Source: Pelargonium nanum (Eukaryota > Streptophyta > Magnoliopsida > Geraniales > Geraniaceae). From it: a DNA stretch of 30,045 nucleotides. A program made the translations under genes and the position numbers. The notes under the pieces are model-generated. The model saw only the letters and a program-made list of their open reading frames with translations, was not told the origin of the DNA and searched no databases. Below are positions 1 to 11,600 of this stretch, piece by piece. Location: contig JAYMTF010000798.1 of the NCBI GenBank assembly GCA_036897485.1, positions 1 through 30,045 on the forward strand, in the 5' to 3' direction. Every line of letters begins with the position of its first letter. Positions within the stretch are counted from its first letter, which is position 1.

Positions 1-27
1 ATGAATTGACGGAATGTGACGGCGGAC

Positions 28-165
28 ACTCAATTGGGTTCAAAATAAAAGTGTGTGTACTCAATCGAGTTTAAAATAACAGTGTAGGTACTACATTGGG
101 TACAATAAAGGTTTGGGCATCAGATTGGGTTTCGCGCACAAGTTCAGGCACCAAAATTACCTTTA
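28..165 (+). repeat. 31-bp degenerate tandem array
   Basis: Units start at 28, 59, 90, 119 and 150 with the shape actcaattgggttcaaaataa. The first two are the most alike, and the last is partial and runs into accaaaattacctttaaccc. Arrays like this often mark the end of a transposable element, but the element itself is not identified. Confidence 0.7.
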
Positions 166-574
166 ACCCTTTTGATCTCGCGTGAGTTGTTGGACTAGTG
201 ATGCAATCTCTTCAAAATTGGGCTTCACTTTAGTTTCAATGTCTTGAGCCGTGTGGGTTGCTACAAGACATTGGGCTCTTGAAAGCCCAACTAATCCATG
301 TGGCTCATTGAATATCAGTTAGTCATTAGGATCATCTTCTACCTTCATGAACACATGACCTGTCATGGCCATGTTCATTGCCTCTGCTCCGCAAGCTTCT
401 CCATGCTCACGACCACCACTGCCTCCGCAACGGCGTGTGGTGCTCTCGCGCTCTAATCGCCGACTTTGGTCTCCACTCCCCCTTGCGATCAAGGTCGTGG
501 ATTTGCATTGGCGGAGGGATCATAGGTCATGGCGTACTCCAATATTATATAGAGTTTGTATGAGCATTACTATG

Positions 575-700
575 CGAGTTGATTTTGGTCCAGTGGTAAA
601 GAGGTATGGAGCTGATAGCCTACACCATGGTTCAAGTCCTGGTCCGCTCAATGTAAGTTTTGAAATAGGGCATTGGGCAATTGGCCGATATACACGTTAG
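575..700 (+). mobile_element. tRNA-derived SINE-like unit
   Basis: A box-A-like sequence (tggtccagtgg, 586-596) and a box-B sequence (ggttcaagtcc, 629-639) are 43 bases apart. That is the spacing of an internal RNA polymerase III promoter. The flanking arms do not pair as a tRNA acceptor stem, so a SINE or tRNA pseudogene is more likely than a working tRNA. The 3' boundary is a guess and no target duplication was found. Confidence 0.45.
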
Positions 701-2340
701 TTTTAGACTAGCCAATTTACTTCTTATGTATATCTATTTATTTTAATATACAATATCTTTCATATTGATATAAAATATGAATAAAATTTTAGTTGTGAAA
801 TTTATGTCAGTGAAACTTAGCCGGTACATTCAAAATGAGCGGGCCTTTGAGTGTAGCTCATTAGTTGAAGCCATAATCTACATTATTCCAGACCATTTGA
901 CATTTTAATGATTCTAGACGAGTTTTGAGCATTTTCGTAATTTTTTTAAATTTGAATTTAAATATTATATTTGAATTAATAAAATTAATTATTTAATTTA
1001 AACTCTAAGAGATGAACTTCGCAGTTCAATGCTCTTTGCTCTCTTTTTAGTTATTCGGATACAACTTTGGGGTTAGAATCGAAAGAATTTTTTCAACTGC
1101 ACCCAACAAATGTGGGGTACGTTTTTAAGATTTATTGGTAAAGAAATATGGTCGAAGTGGAAAAAAATTTAAATATTACCCTATAAAAAAACACTAATTA
1201 AATTTATGACCATTGAATCAAAAAAATTTGGCCTACCCTTCCGTTTTATTCTGGCTCCGCCACTGCTGATACACAGTGGATAGTATATATACAGATGCTA
1301 TACTAATCAAGGTCCTAATTTTAAGGCAAAAGAAAAGGAATAATTGATACACAATAAATACAAACTTATACAAGTAAGGAAAGTGAGAGAGACATGCATG
1401 AAATCCGGGATTCTCCAATAGTTAAGGTGTGGTAAAACAGCTTAAAGATGTCAACCGCAAATTTACGGGCTCGCTCAGGAACCTCATTGTTTAGACCGGA
1501 AAAAAAATATTTGGTAACCCTTTTACTTGTTTTTATAGACACGTAAAAAGATTCGTGACTTATGAAACGGATGTAAGCTCTAACAGATCCGGCTCAAATA
1601 TAATATCCTTACTTTACACCCCCACTTCAGTTTGACCCCGTAAGAAAATTAGGACGTGTTTGGAAAATAGAGCTAATTGATATTACTTATAACCCAAAAA
1701 TCAAGTCAATCAATGCAAAACGGTTCGTGGGTCAGAGTTGGATTCTTTGCTCAAGAAGTGTTGTCCCTAATCCAACCTGTTGAGAACTCAGGTTACCCGA
1801 GGCGGGTTCAGGCTTAGGTCAGGTCATGCCTTCATTTTGAGCTTATACTTCAAATCGAATTTGGGATGGAGTTTTTTGACTTGCTTGTTGGAGGCGGCCT
1901 TGCATATGCTTGTTTGAGATTGATTGGTTACTTCAAAATTTTAAATGCTTGTGGTTTAAAGGCACGGTCGTAGATTGAGGCCTTGTTTGTGAAGTCTACT
2001 AGAGCTCCTTCAAAAGCCTTTTCTTCGTATAGCAAGGATAAAGGAGACCAAAGTTTGATTGGTAAACAACTCACTCCTCCTTACACTGCCAATGCAACTA
2101 AATTTTTTTAAACAAATATCCATGGCAAGAGGTGACAAGTACAAAGTAGTCATACGTAATTATCCCATGAATTTATCTTAAATACATTTACAGTCAAAAC
2201 AGGTTTTATATTCATTTTCATGTTTTTGTTCTGTCTCCTATGGATAATAAATCAGAGTCGAAAAATGCAGAGCTGATTCCAGATTCAGTATATAATCTTT
2301 CAAAAACAATAAGTTTTAGTGAAACTTTACAATACAATCT
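701..2340. other. Intergenic AT-rich sequence
   Basis: Apart from the possible MITE end there is no coding exon, RNA gene or clear element here. The section near 1690-1850 (cgggttcaggcttaggtcag) resembles degraded dispersed repeat. The 3' untranslated part of the hydrolase gene probably occupies about 2200-2666 on the minus strand; no certain poly(A) signal was identified. Confidence 0.5.
1060..1265. mobile_element. Possible hAT-type MITE, right end only
   Basis: Sequence ending ctggctccgccactg at 1265 is, read on the minus strand, a CAGTGGCGGAGCCAG terminus common to plant hAT-derived MITEs. AT-rich interior sequence lies to its left. The left terminus was not found, so the start is arbitrary. 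Confidence 0.3.
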
Positions 2341-2666
2341 CATGAATTTTGTCTAGTTCTATGTTTCAACTTGTCATACAAACACAGCACAACACAACCC
2401 AGAATAGACTTACAATCAACACAATACTGATAGTCTGATTAAAGGGAAGGAAAATACCATTTACAACAACATAATATACTGTCAAAATATGCACGCACCA
2501 TTTCTGGCCTGAGAACGCCACGTTACATGTGTGCCTTAAAATAAACCGAGAATATAACCACCCTTTAAATAGAGCATTTCCATTTTGTAATGTACTGAAG
2601 CAACCAACATAATCAATCACCTGACTAACTTCTTTTCCTGAGAAATTAGTTTCAAACAATACATTT

Positions 2667-5600
2667 TCACGATCTGTTTCGAAAGAAGTTGAGATCCCAG
2701 CGACGCATTAAACCATCTATAACATGGTTTGCAGGATTCCTTTCAACTGTTAATGTGGCTTTTGTATTACTTGACATGTCGGCGTCTGGGGACCCACCAA
2801 CGCTTGCTGAAGTTTCGTTTCCAACACAGATCCCACCAGATTCCATTACAGATGGAGGAGTATCAAATGCAGATGTAGAAGATAATACACTTCTATCAGG
2901 TGTAGCTTCCGAATCTTTGGATGCCAAACTATGGCCATTGCTCAGTGAAGTGTCGATAGATTCTGTCGTCAACCCACCATACTCTGTAGCACGAGAAGCA
3001 TTATTTTCCTCTTTTCTTGAAGACTCCGAGGAGGAGCTGGTGCAAACAGATGGTTGTTCTTCTGCATGAGGATGTCGAATTTCCAGCTCTTTTAATGATT
3101 CAATTACGGCTTCCATAAACATCTGGCAATTTTTGGCATATAGAAACATCTAATGTATGAGTAACAAGACGATGGAGACCTCAACCATCATTTTTACAAG
3201 AGACAATTTTGAACTTACCCTCTCTTCTTCCTCCACATTGCATGGAAAGCCTTCCAAGTCATCAAGTGCATACTCTACGTATTGATCGTCATCCAATGTG
3301 GTTGGAACATTAGGACCAAATGGATGGCCGTTTGACAATTCAAAGCTGATCATACTGGATGATGACGGACAGTGACCATAATCCACTGATGACGGACAGT
3401 GACCATCATCCACTTTTTCATCCTGCAAAATATCTAGCAAATAAGAACGAATAATCCACAGAATTTACCATGTTATCAGTACCAACAACCAAAAGGCAAC
3501 AGCCTCAAAGCACAGATTGCAGAACAAAAGGGAGCAAAGGAATTCGGGTAACAGGTAGAGCACAAAGTGCCCATTCTGTGCAACTTCATATTGATAAGAC
3601 CTCACACGCACATCACACACAACCACCTTGTCAACAGGAGCATGCCAATGCTTCATAACCAGTGGTTTGTTTGATCTAAATGGTAAAAACGTGTTTTGAA
3701 TTTTTTTTAACCGGATTTTACTTGTTTTTGCTGTTCATAGACCCATAAGATTATTATTTTCATATAATCGGCTGTTCTCTTTCATGGGAATCAGAGTACA
3801 AACGAAGCAAAAACCTAGAGTTACCAACACAAAGAAACAAGAGAAAGAATATACCTCCACCTCCGATTCGTTGTTTTTAGATGGGACAGCAGATGGGACC
3901 TGAGCAAAGTCAAAGCAACACAGACTAAAGATAGATACCAAAAGAAAAATATAGAATTAATAGCCCTTAGACATCGTAATTCCTAACCATCATTTTTCAC
4001 AGGTTCAGTATAGTGAATCTATTTTGTAAACCACTGCTGAGAAATGTAATGGAAATGGAACTTATTATTTTTACCTTCACGTAAGAGGCCTTGCATGGAG
4101 AGAGAGAGAGAGAGAGAGAGAGCATGTAAATGAAATGTTCTTTCATGAAATTTTTACATATATATATGCACTCATTTGCAGTTTTTTGGCATGCAAAAAA
4201 CAAAACTATGTAATACACCAGGACAATTAATCGAACAAACTACAAATATAGAGCTTCTCATATGATGTTCCATTTTTGTATAAAAAAAAACGAACACTGA
4301 CCTCCGTCCGACTCATAGGTCTCTTGGAACGGACTTGTTCAATGGCATCCACAGTACTAGTACTGCTTGTTTCCAGTCCTGCAATAATCAATGAATAGAA
4401 GAACAAGGGCTTCAATATAAAAGGTAAAAAGAATAAACATTTTTAAGAGTAAAGTAATATAATAATATTAGGCCTTCAACTATCAACTTAAAGGACCCAG
4501 AGGTCACAAACTCGACACCTTTCGCCACCCTAATTAATAACAAATGTTAAAATTCTAACAGAAGGCAATAAGAAGACTATGCAAGTCCACGTGCAAATCG
4601 ATAAAAAGCTTGCACATGAGGCACGTGTTATAGAGTATAAAGCTAATGCTGGGCCTTCAGTTGAGGAGTTGGTCCTCCACAAAAATAAATAAGCATTTGA
4701 CACCAACTATTAAGTGATACCTTTAGACGCAGTTGAAGAGGCTTTGTCGTATCCTACTTCAAGCACAGGGTTCCAACTGCCCTGAATGTATAACAGTCAG
4801 CCATGAAAATGGATTCTCAATATGCATCGAACAGTTAGAAAAAAAATATCAAGGCCTTCAGCAAAAAGCATTGCAGTACAATTTACCTTACCAATGTAAT
4901 CATACATTGTGTCAAAATATGTTCCCCCCACCTCATCGTCTGGAGGTTGCAATACATTATGGAAAAATATATTTATGGAATCGAAGTAAAACTGTGGACG
5001 TGGGGAGTTGTGATCTCCATCAAACTTGATAATATTCTTGTCTCCCTGCACATAACAGAAGTTCAAATTTAAAGAAGGGCATGCTATTGTATACAATGTA
5101 ACACTCAAAGCCAAGTTAGCTTAGAGATCAGGATTCAAAGTAACCATGTCCAAATGAGGTTAGCTATATAATAACAAAACTTTTAGCACTGCTTTTCTTG
5201 TGCAAACTGTAGAAAATATGAAATATGATGAGAGAAGCAGCTTGCAAATGAGTGATCACAATGAGTATTAGTATAAAAGATATTTACCATATAAGCTTCA
5301 AATATGCTATCTGAGTGATGAGGTCGTATGAAATCATCATCGACAGCATGTCCAAACAATGCTGGAACAAAGCATGACTTGGCCACCTAAAAATAAAGTG
5401 AAACAAAAATAATAATATAACAGACTGTAAGAGGATACAAACATGTATTTCACTTTCATCAATAAAAATATTATTTCATCATCACCATATGTTTCCCAAG
5501 TACATATCTACAAAAACTGTTCCTTTTTCTCATACACGTGCATCCCATTTAAGCCATGTAGCAAACAGGCGTATCTTTGGATGATGAGAGGCTAGTAGCA

Positions 5601-8600
5601 CTGATTCAGACACAGACAATCACAACACAGCCACGAGATTCGCCATTTGAAAAACATAGTACATGACACGTCTGGACATGCCACTTTTTTATTTCAATAT
5701 ATATATATATATTGCATGTAACGAATTGTATGAGAAATAGTTGTGTGAAGATTCAATTCTAAGTTTAGAGGAATCAAGAAAGGTATTAGTGAAATTTGAA
5801 ACTATATTGTATTTAGAAAAGTTTAGTCTAATTTCCTAGTCTACCTTATTTCCTATTTCTAGTCTACATCTCCTATATAAAGGAGTCTATCTTGTATTAA
5901 TTATAACAAGTTTTTCGCATCAATAAAATAAATTGAACATGGTATCGGAGCCTGATTTCGATCCAGGGACATGTGGGTTACGGGCCCACCACCTAAACAT
6001 ACAATATTATCCAAGCGTCTACTGTTACAACTTACAAGAAAGTTGTTATATGTATTTATTTTATTTTATAAAACTATTACTAGGACATGGCGACAGGCAG
6101 TCCTGACATCATTTTTACAGTTTAGAACATATTATTTGATAAGTGAAGTGAAGACAACTCATTGCTATACTATTATATTGGGTACCTAACTAGTCAGGTT
6201 ATCAATCAAATTGTTCAGTAGCTGATCCAAAAAGGGAAACGAAAAAAAATCTTCACTAACTCATATCTAGAAATTATCACCTCATTGTTATAAAATGATA
6301 AATATGTGGTAAGATATCAAATTGAATTTATCAGCCAGTAAACAAGTATTGTACCAAGTATCGGATATGGATATGATTGTAAGAAGTGTTCTGAAGTATC
6401 CATGTTTCATAGGGGTAAGCCATCAATCTGAAAATGATCATATCATTCCATTTTGACAGATTTAGTTCATGCACCTATGGATTAGCTGATACGATTGAAC
6501 TTATCAGCTCATAGGCAAGTATAGTACCAAGTATCATACAAGTGTGGGATATGGATATAAATGTAAGAAGTGTTCTTAAGTATCCATGTTCCATAGATGT
6601 AAGGCATAAATCTGAAAATGATTGCATCATTCCATTGGATAGATTTAGTTGAAGCATCTATATATAAGATTAATCTACAGTAGAGAAGCTCAAGATGTCC
6701 CTTATCAAGTAGGCAACTAAGGAACCAGAAGAAAAAGAGTACAGCGTGGTGTCATGTTATCAGAAATTTATTTTGTGTAATAAGAGATACATCTACATGA
6801 ATTATTCATCATGATGAGGGAAAAAAATGAGGAAAATAACTTTGTTCTGTAAACAAAATTAATTAGATTTAGATGCAACAGCGCAAGAGAAATATATAAA
6901 TAAAAAATGGATGAGAACCTTAATTGTGTTCAATTCGGTGATGTCAAATTTTGCCTTCTTTTGAACCGATCGCTTCATGTATTGAATTGCAATCTTCACC
7001 TGAAATATAAAAAAACAAGTTAAGACGGTTTTATTTTAAAAATAATCATTGCATCAATGGTTAATGAGTATATACATACTTCAATCATTAACAACAAATT
7101 ATCAGACTGAAGTTGTAAACCCTAAACCATCCCTCCAACGAGCACAAAAATATGGGGCTCCAATTCCTAAATTATGTCAAACCAAACACCTAGTGTACAT
7201 TAAGCATGAGTATTTATAATTTATACTGTTAAATAGAACTAATTTGTTAACCAGAGACATGTACCAGTTTCTTTTAATTCAGGGCGGCCCATTGCATACA
7301 TGGCTCCCACAACCCAAACAAAGATATTGATTTTGTTAGATATGTTGGATTCATTTTACGATATCCCACAAACTCCAAACTCTAAATCAATCAACCACAT
7401 TCAAATTATCAACTTTAGCAATTATTTTCTCCCTTTAGTTTCAAGAAAAATTTCACTATCGCCGTTTCCAACCAAATCTCTTGTTCGAGAAAGGAAAACA
7501 AATGGTCGAGCAAACCTCTAAATACTACTACTACTACTATTATTATTATTATTACAATTAACCAATTGTCCAGAATATCGTAGAGAACATTTATAAAATT
7601 CGCAGATAAGAGTTCACAGAGCAGGTATTACAGTATGATAAGTAGATGTCTAATGAAGGCCCCTTACCAACAGTAATGTGATCACAACAACCTTCACACA
7701 ATTAATTTTCCTATTGATGGTGTTGATATAGTTCTCTAGAATATACTAATCCTACATCTATCCACGATGATTTAATATCATTTGATAGATTATACGAATC
7801 CTATAAATCAAGGACACATAAACAGTTTTTAAAATGGAAATATCTAGTATTTTTAAGCCAGTTCTCTAAGTGACAATCACACAAGAGAAATAGGACCACC
7901 TCCACCTCTGGTGTATGCAAGGTCACAATTGGAGATGGTCAACCCCATGAGCCAGTATAACAAAAAGAATATACAAATAAATATAGCATCATTGTATCGG
8001 TTTGAAAGACATCCACGAACCCACTATACTGCAACTCACAAAGGAGTAGAATGACAAAAGTGACAGCAGACTAGGACAATCGCAAAACCTTGAGATATGA
8101 AATGTGAATCTAAATAGCTCCTATAACTATCAAAACAAATGCACATTCGCCAATCATTCTGACTTAAGATATGAACCATATAAACTAAGGAAATATGCAC
8201 AAAGTGAAGCCAGTGAAAGATGGTTCCAACACTTCATGAGTCATGACAATAGCAGGAAGGGCATACAAAAAGACTCGTGCATTTTGAAGAATGTTCAGGT
8301 TAAGATTGTAAAATATCAGCAAAGATTCATCATTCAAGTTACAAACTATATGAAGATAACAAAAAGTGAACATTTCCTTTATGTGTAAAATGTCCATGTT
8401 CCAAGGCAGGATTTTCGTCAAAGAAGTGAAGTGCGCGTGCCAAGAAAAAGTTTGGTACTAAAAATACTAAGTCAATTAATAAACAGTCCTTCAAGACACC
8501 AAAAAACTTTGTTGCATAATAAAGGCAGGCAAAAGTAGAAAGAACCAATCAAATGAGATGTATCAAGACTTTAGAAACCAGGAACAAATATAGCTTATAC

Positions 8601-11600
8601 ACAACTTTTGTCTCGACATGTAACCATGTGAGAATCTAAACCACTACCAAGAACTGATCTACTTACAGTGAACTTGGGTAAACGAAATTTGTAGGTATCC
8701 ACAAGTTCCATCATTAACTCCACCAAATCAGAGAAGGGACTGTCAAGAACCATTCCCGCGATAGATGGATCCTCAGCTCCATACATAAGGCTGTGAGAAG
8801 GTGCATAATGTTAATGGTTGAAAGTACCAAGGCCAGAAGCATATGAGGCCATATATGAATCAAATGTGAACTAAAACAATCTAGCGAACAAAAAAAAAAT
8901 TAGTAAAGTTAAAAGTCGCCCGAGTCAACAAAAAAAAAATGTTGAAGTATCCCTCATTCAAAGTGTGTGGGGTTTGAGACTGGTAGATACACTCGTTGGG
9001 TCATTTAACATGGTATCAAAGATGGTTTGGTCTTAGGTCTCGTGACACATTTGTGTTGCCTCCCATGTAATTGTTGGTCCACATGCAAAGTAGGCTTGCC
9101 TGTGAGGACTGAGGAGTGTTAAAGTATCTCAAACTGAAAGTATGTAGATTTTGACACCAATTGATACACAAGTTTGCACTTAATAGCTTAAGCTTTTCGG
9201 ATGGAGTGTAGTTTAACAAGTAATTAAGGAACTGCAGCATAATAATAATATGGAAGTAAGACAAATCTGCTTATTAGCAAATCAGATAGGTCAACAAAAT
9301 ATAGTGGATGGATGGAAATCGATCAAAACAAATTGCCTTGTTTTTTGTTTTGTTTTACTGCTACTGACCCCAAAGAGTTTTGAAATGATTCATCTAACTG
9401 ACCCAAACATTGTTTGGAAAAAGGGTTGGTTGTTGTTGTAATCTCATGTAAACCCAACCATATGATAGTAATCTATGAAGCACCGACACTATCATCTAGC
9501 AGCGTGTCGGTGTCCAACACTTGAATCGGACATGACATTCAGTGCTATATTTTATAATTAAAAATATTTCTATTTCTATTTTTTTTTTAAGTTATTTTTT
9601 TCATGTATTGTAATCACTTGGGTTTTTTATCAATTGTTTACGAGACATTATTTGGGTTGATTATTTAGGTTTAACTTCTGTTATTTACCGTAAAAAAAAA
9701 TAACTTATGTAAGCCGCAAGGTCAATTTGTTACCACAACAACTTGAACCTTTTTTCTAGTATCAAATTCATTTGATCTTATTTTTAAAATAAGTATGTCA
9801 TATGCATAATATTAAGAACTCAAGAACTCGACAAATTTAGAACACGTAACCTTACAAGAATAAGTTAGTGAGGGATACTGGTTGTAATATAAAGTTTGTC
9901 ATGGCTACCCATATCAAGTAAAGTTAAGACAAAATGACAATAGACTCAGCAGCCAATCAAATCCTAGATTGCTAGCAACAACCACCAATAGAGAATTGAT
10001 TATCTTCTTTCATTCTGTGTATGACAATAAAAAGGGTCGACATTTTCTACCTGTTATATATGAAAGTTAAGAGACATGAAGAATACCTAGTAACAGCGCC
10101 CATTGAACGGCCCCACAAGCCAATCAAAGAGACATTTCCATCGGCCCGCAAATAGTCAACCACAGCCCTTAAATCATCCTTCTGAAAACAACGAAAAAGA
10201 ATTGTGCTATGAGACAGTAAGCTCATAATGAGTTCATCAAAAAAATATAATTTTTGGCAATCTAGTATAAGAATAACATAGTGAGAAACCAAAACTTTAA
10301 GGACTTTGACTAGGCAGAATAGTACATCTTCTGAGTAAGCATCGTATTCCATAGAAAGAACAAAGAAAAATGGAATTTGTTAAGTTTCCAATCCAAAAGT
10401 TTAAGCTACTAGGTTTAAGGGCCCAAGTTGTGTATAAAGCTCTCAAACTTCACTGACAAAAAACACAAATGGGATTTCCATGTGGATTAAGAATCAGCAG
10501 AGAGGTAACACAATTAGGAGAAAGTCCCTATCTAACAGCCCAAAAGCCTAAAAAGCTTATTAGGTGGAAGGAGCCAACTAGTGTATTAAATGGTCTAGAA
10601 TAGAGGGCAAGCAAAAAAATTGATATCTGAATGTCCGAACATAAATTATATGAATTATATGTAACAATATTGGATAGTGAATATTTGTTTGGTAAGATAT
10701 TTATTTTTTTATTAGAATTCGAATAGGAATCCAAAAAAAAAAATCAAATAAATACATGGATCATATGTTATCCATATAAGAAATCTAATAATAAATATAA
10801 ACTGAAAAAATAATTGATTTCTTATTGTTAAAGATCTGTACAGCTTGCAATCAATTATCGATTGCTGATTATTAGGGATTATTGACTATTAGAGTAATTA
10901 GAATTGATTTTCTTTTATGATATAGATTATCCCTCCTTGTCTAAATAGGCTGTTGATCTATTGAATAAAATATATATAATACTTCTCCTTCAATCTCAAC
11001 ATGGTATAAGAGCTCCTATTGATTAATTGATTTGAAATTCTCTTTAAGTTTTCGTGATTCTAGCAGCAGCTGAGATTATTTGTCTTGCCAATAATTCTCT
11101 TCTTCAAGACTTCCAATGATCTTTTTTTTTCTTTCTTCTAGATTTCATTGAAATTTTTGAATTATTTCTTTTCATAATCTTTCATACTTCTTTTCACCCA
11201 CCCGGCACATTAAAAGAAATTGTTCTTGCATGTAGGGAGTATCTCATAAACAAATTTTGGTTATCTTTTTCAGCCTTGAGTGTTAAAATTTTAAATCCAG
11301 GCCCTGCAAAGGATAATTTGCATATTTACTGCCAGGTTACAGACACGTGCAAGATCATGTAATTGAGACGTAGATCAATGCAAGAAAATAAATACAGATC
11401 ATTAAATCAACTGCATAAAAAAATTGTCACTATTTTCTTCTTCTGGAGTGGATGTGCATATAGAGGTGAAGTTACACTTATTGTTTACTTATCTATGTGA
11501 TTACAACTTATGGACTTGCCTTTCACCCATTATTGAAATATTTAAGATTATCATAGAATTAGGTTTAAGTATATAATATCTTGCTTCAACAAAGGTTACT

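Noticed and set aside
586..639. A functional tRNA gene
   Set aside because: A and B boxes are present, but no acceptor stem or anticodon arm of normal form can be folded around them.
2689..3069. Plus-strand ORF of 126 codons opposite the last hydrolase exon
   Set aside because: It is the mirror of a long, in-phase, family-conserved exon and has no recognisable domain of its own.
3150..3440. Hydrolase exon read on into the intron (96 codons)
   Set aside because: The downstream part (after EEEER) departs from the family, and a good GT donor lies there. It would only be real as intron retention.
5940..5990. Coding start of a copia polyprotein after the primer-binding site
   Set aside because: The sequence after the site carries stops and no gag motif. 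Only the LTR and leader remnant are present.
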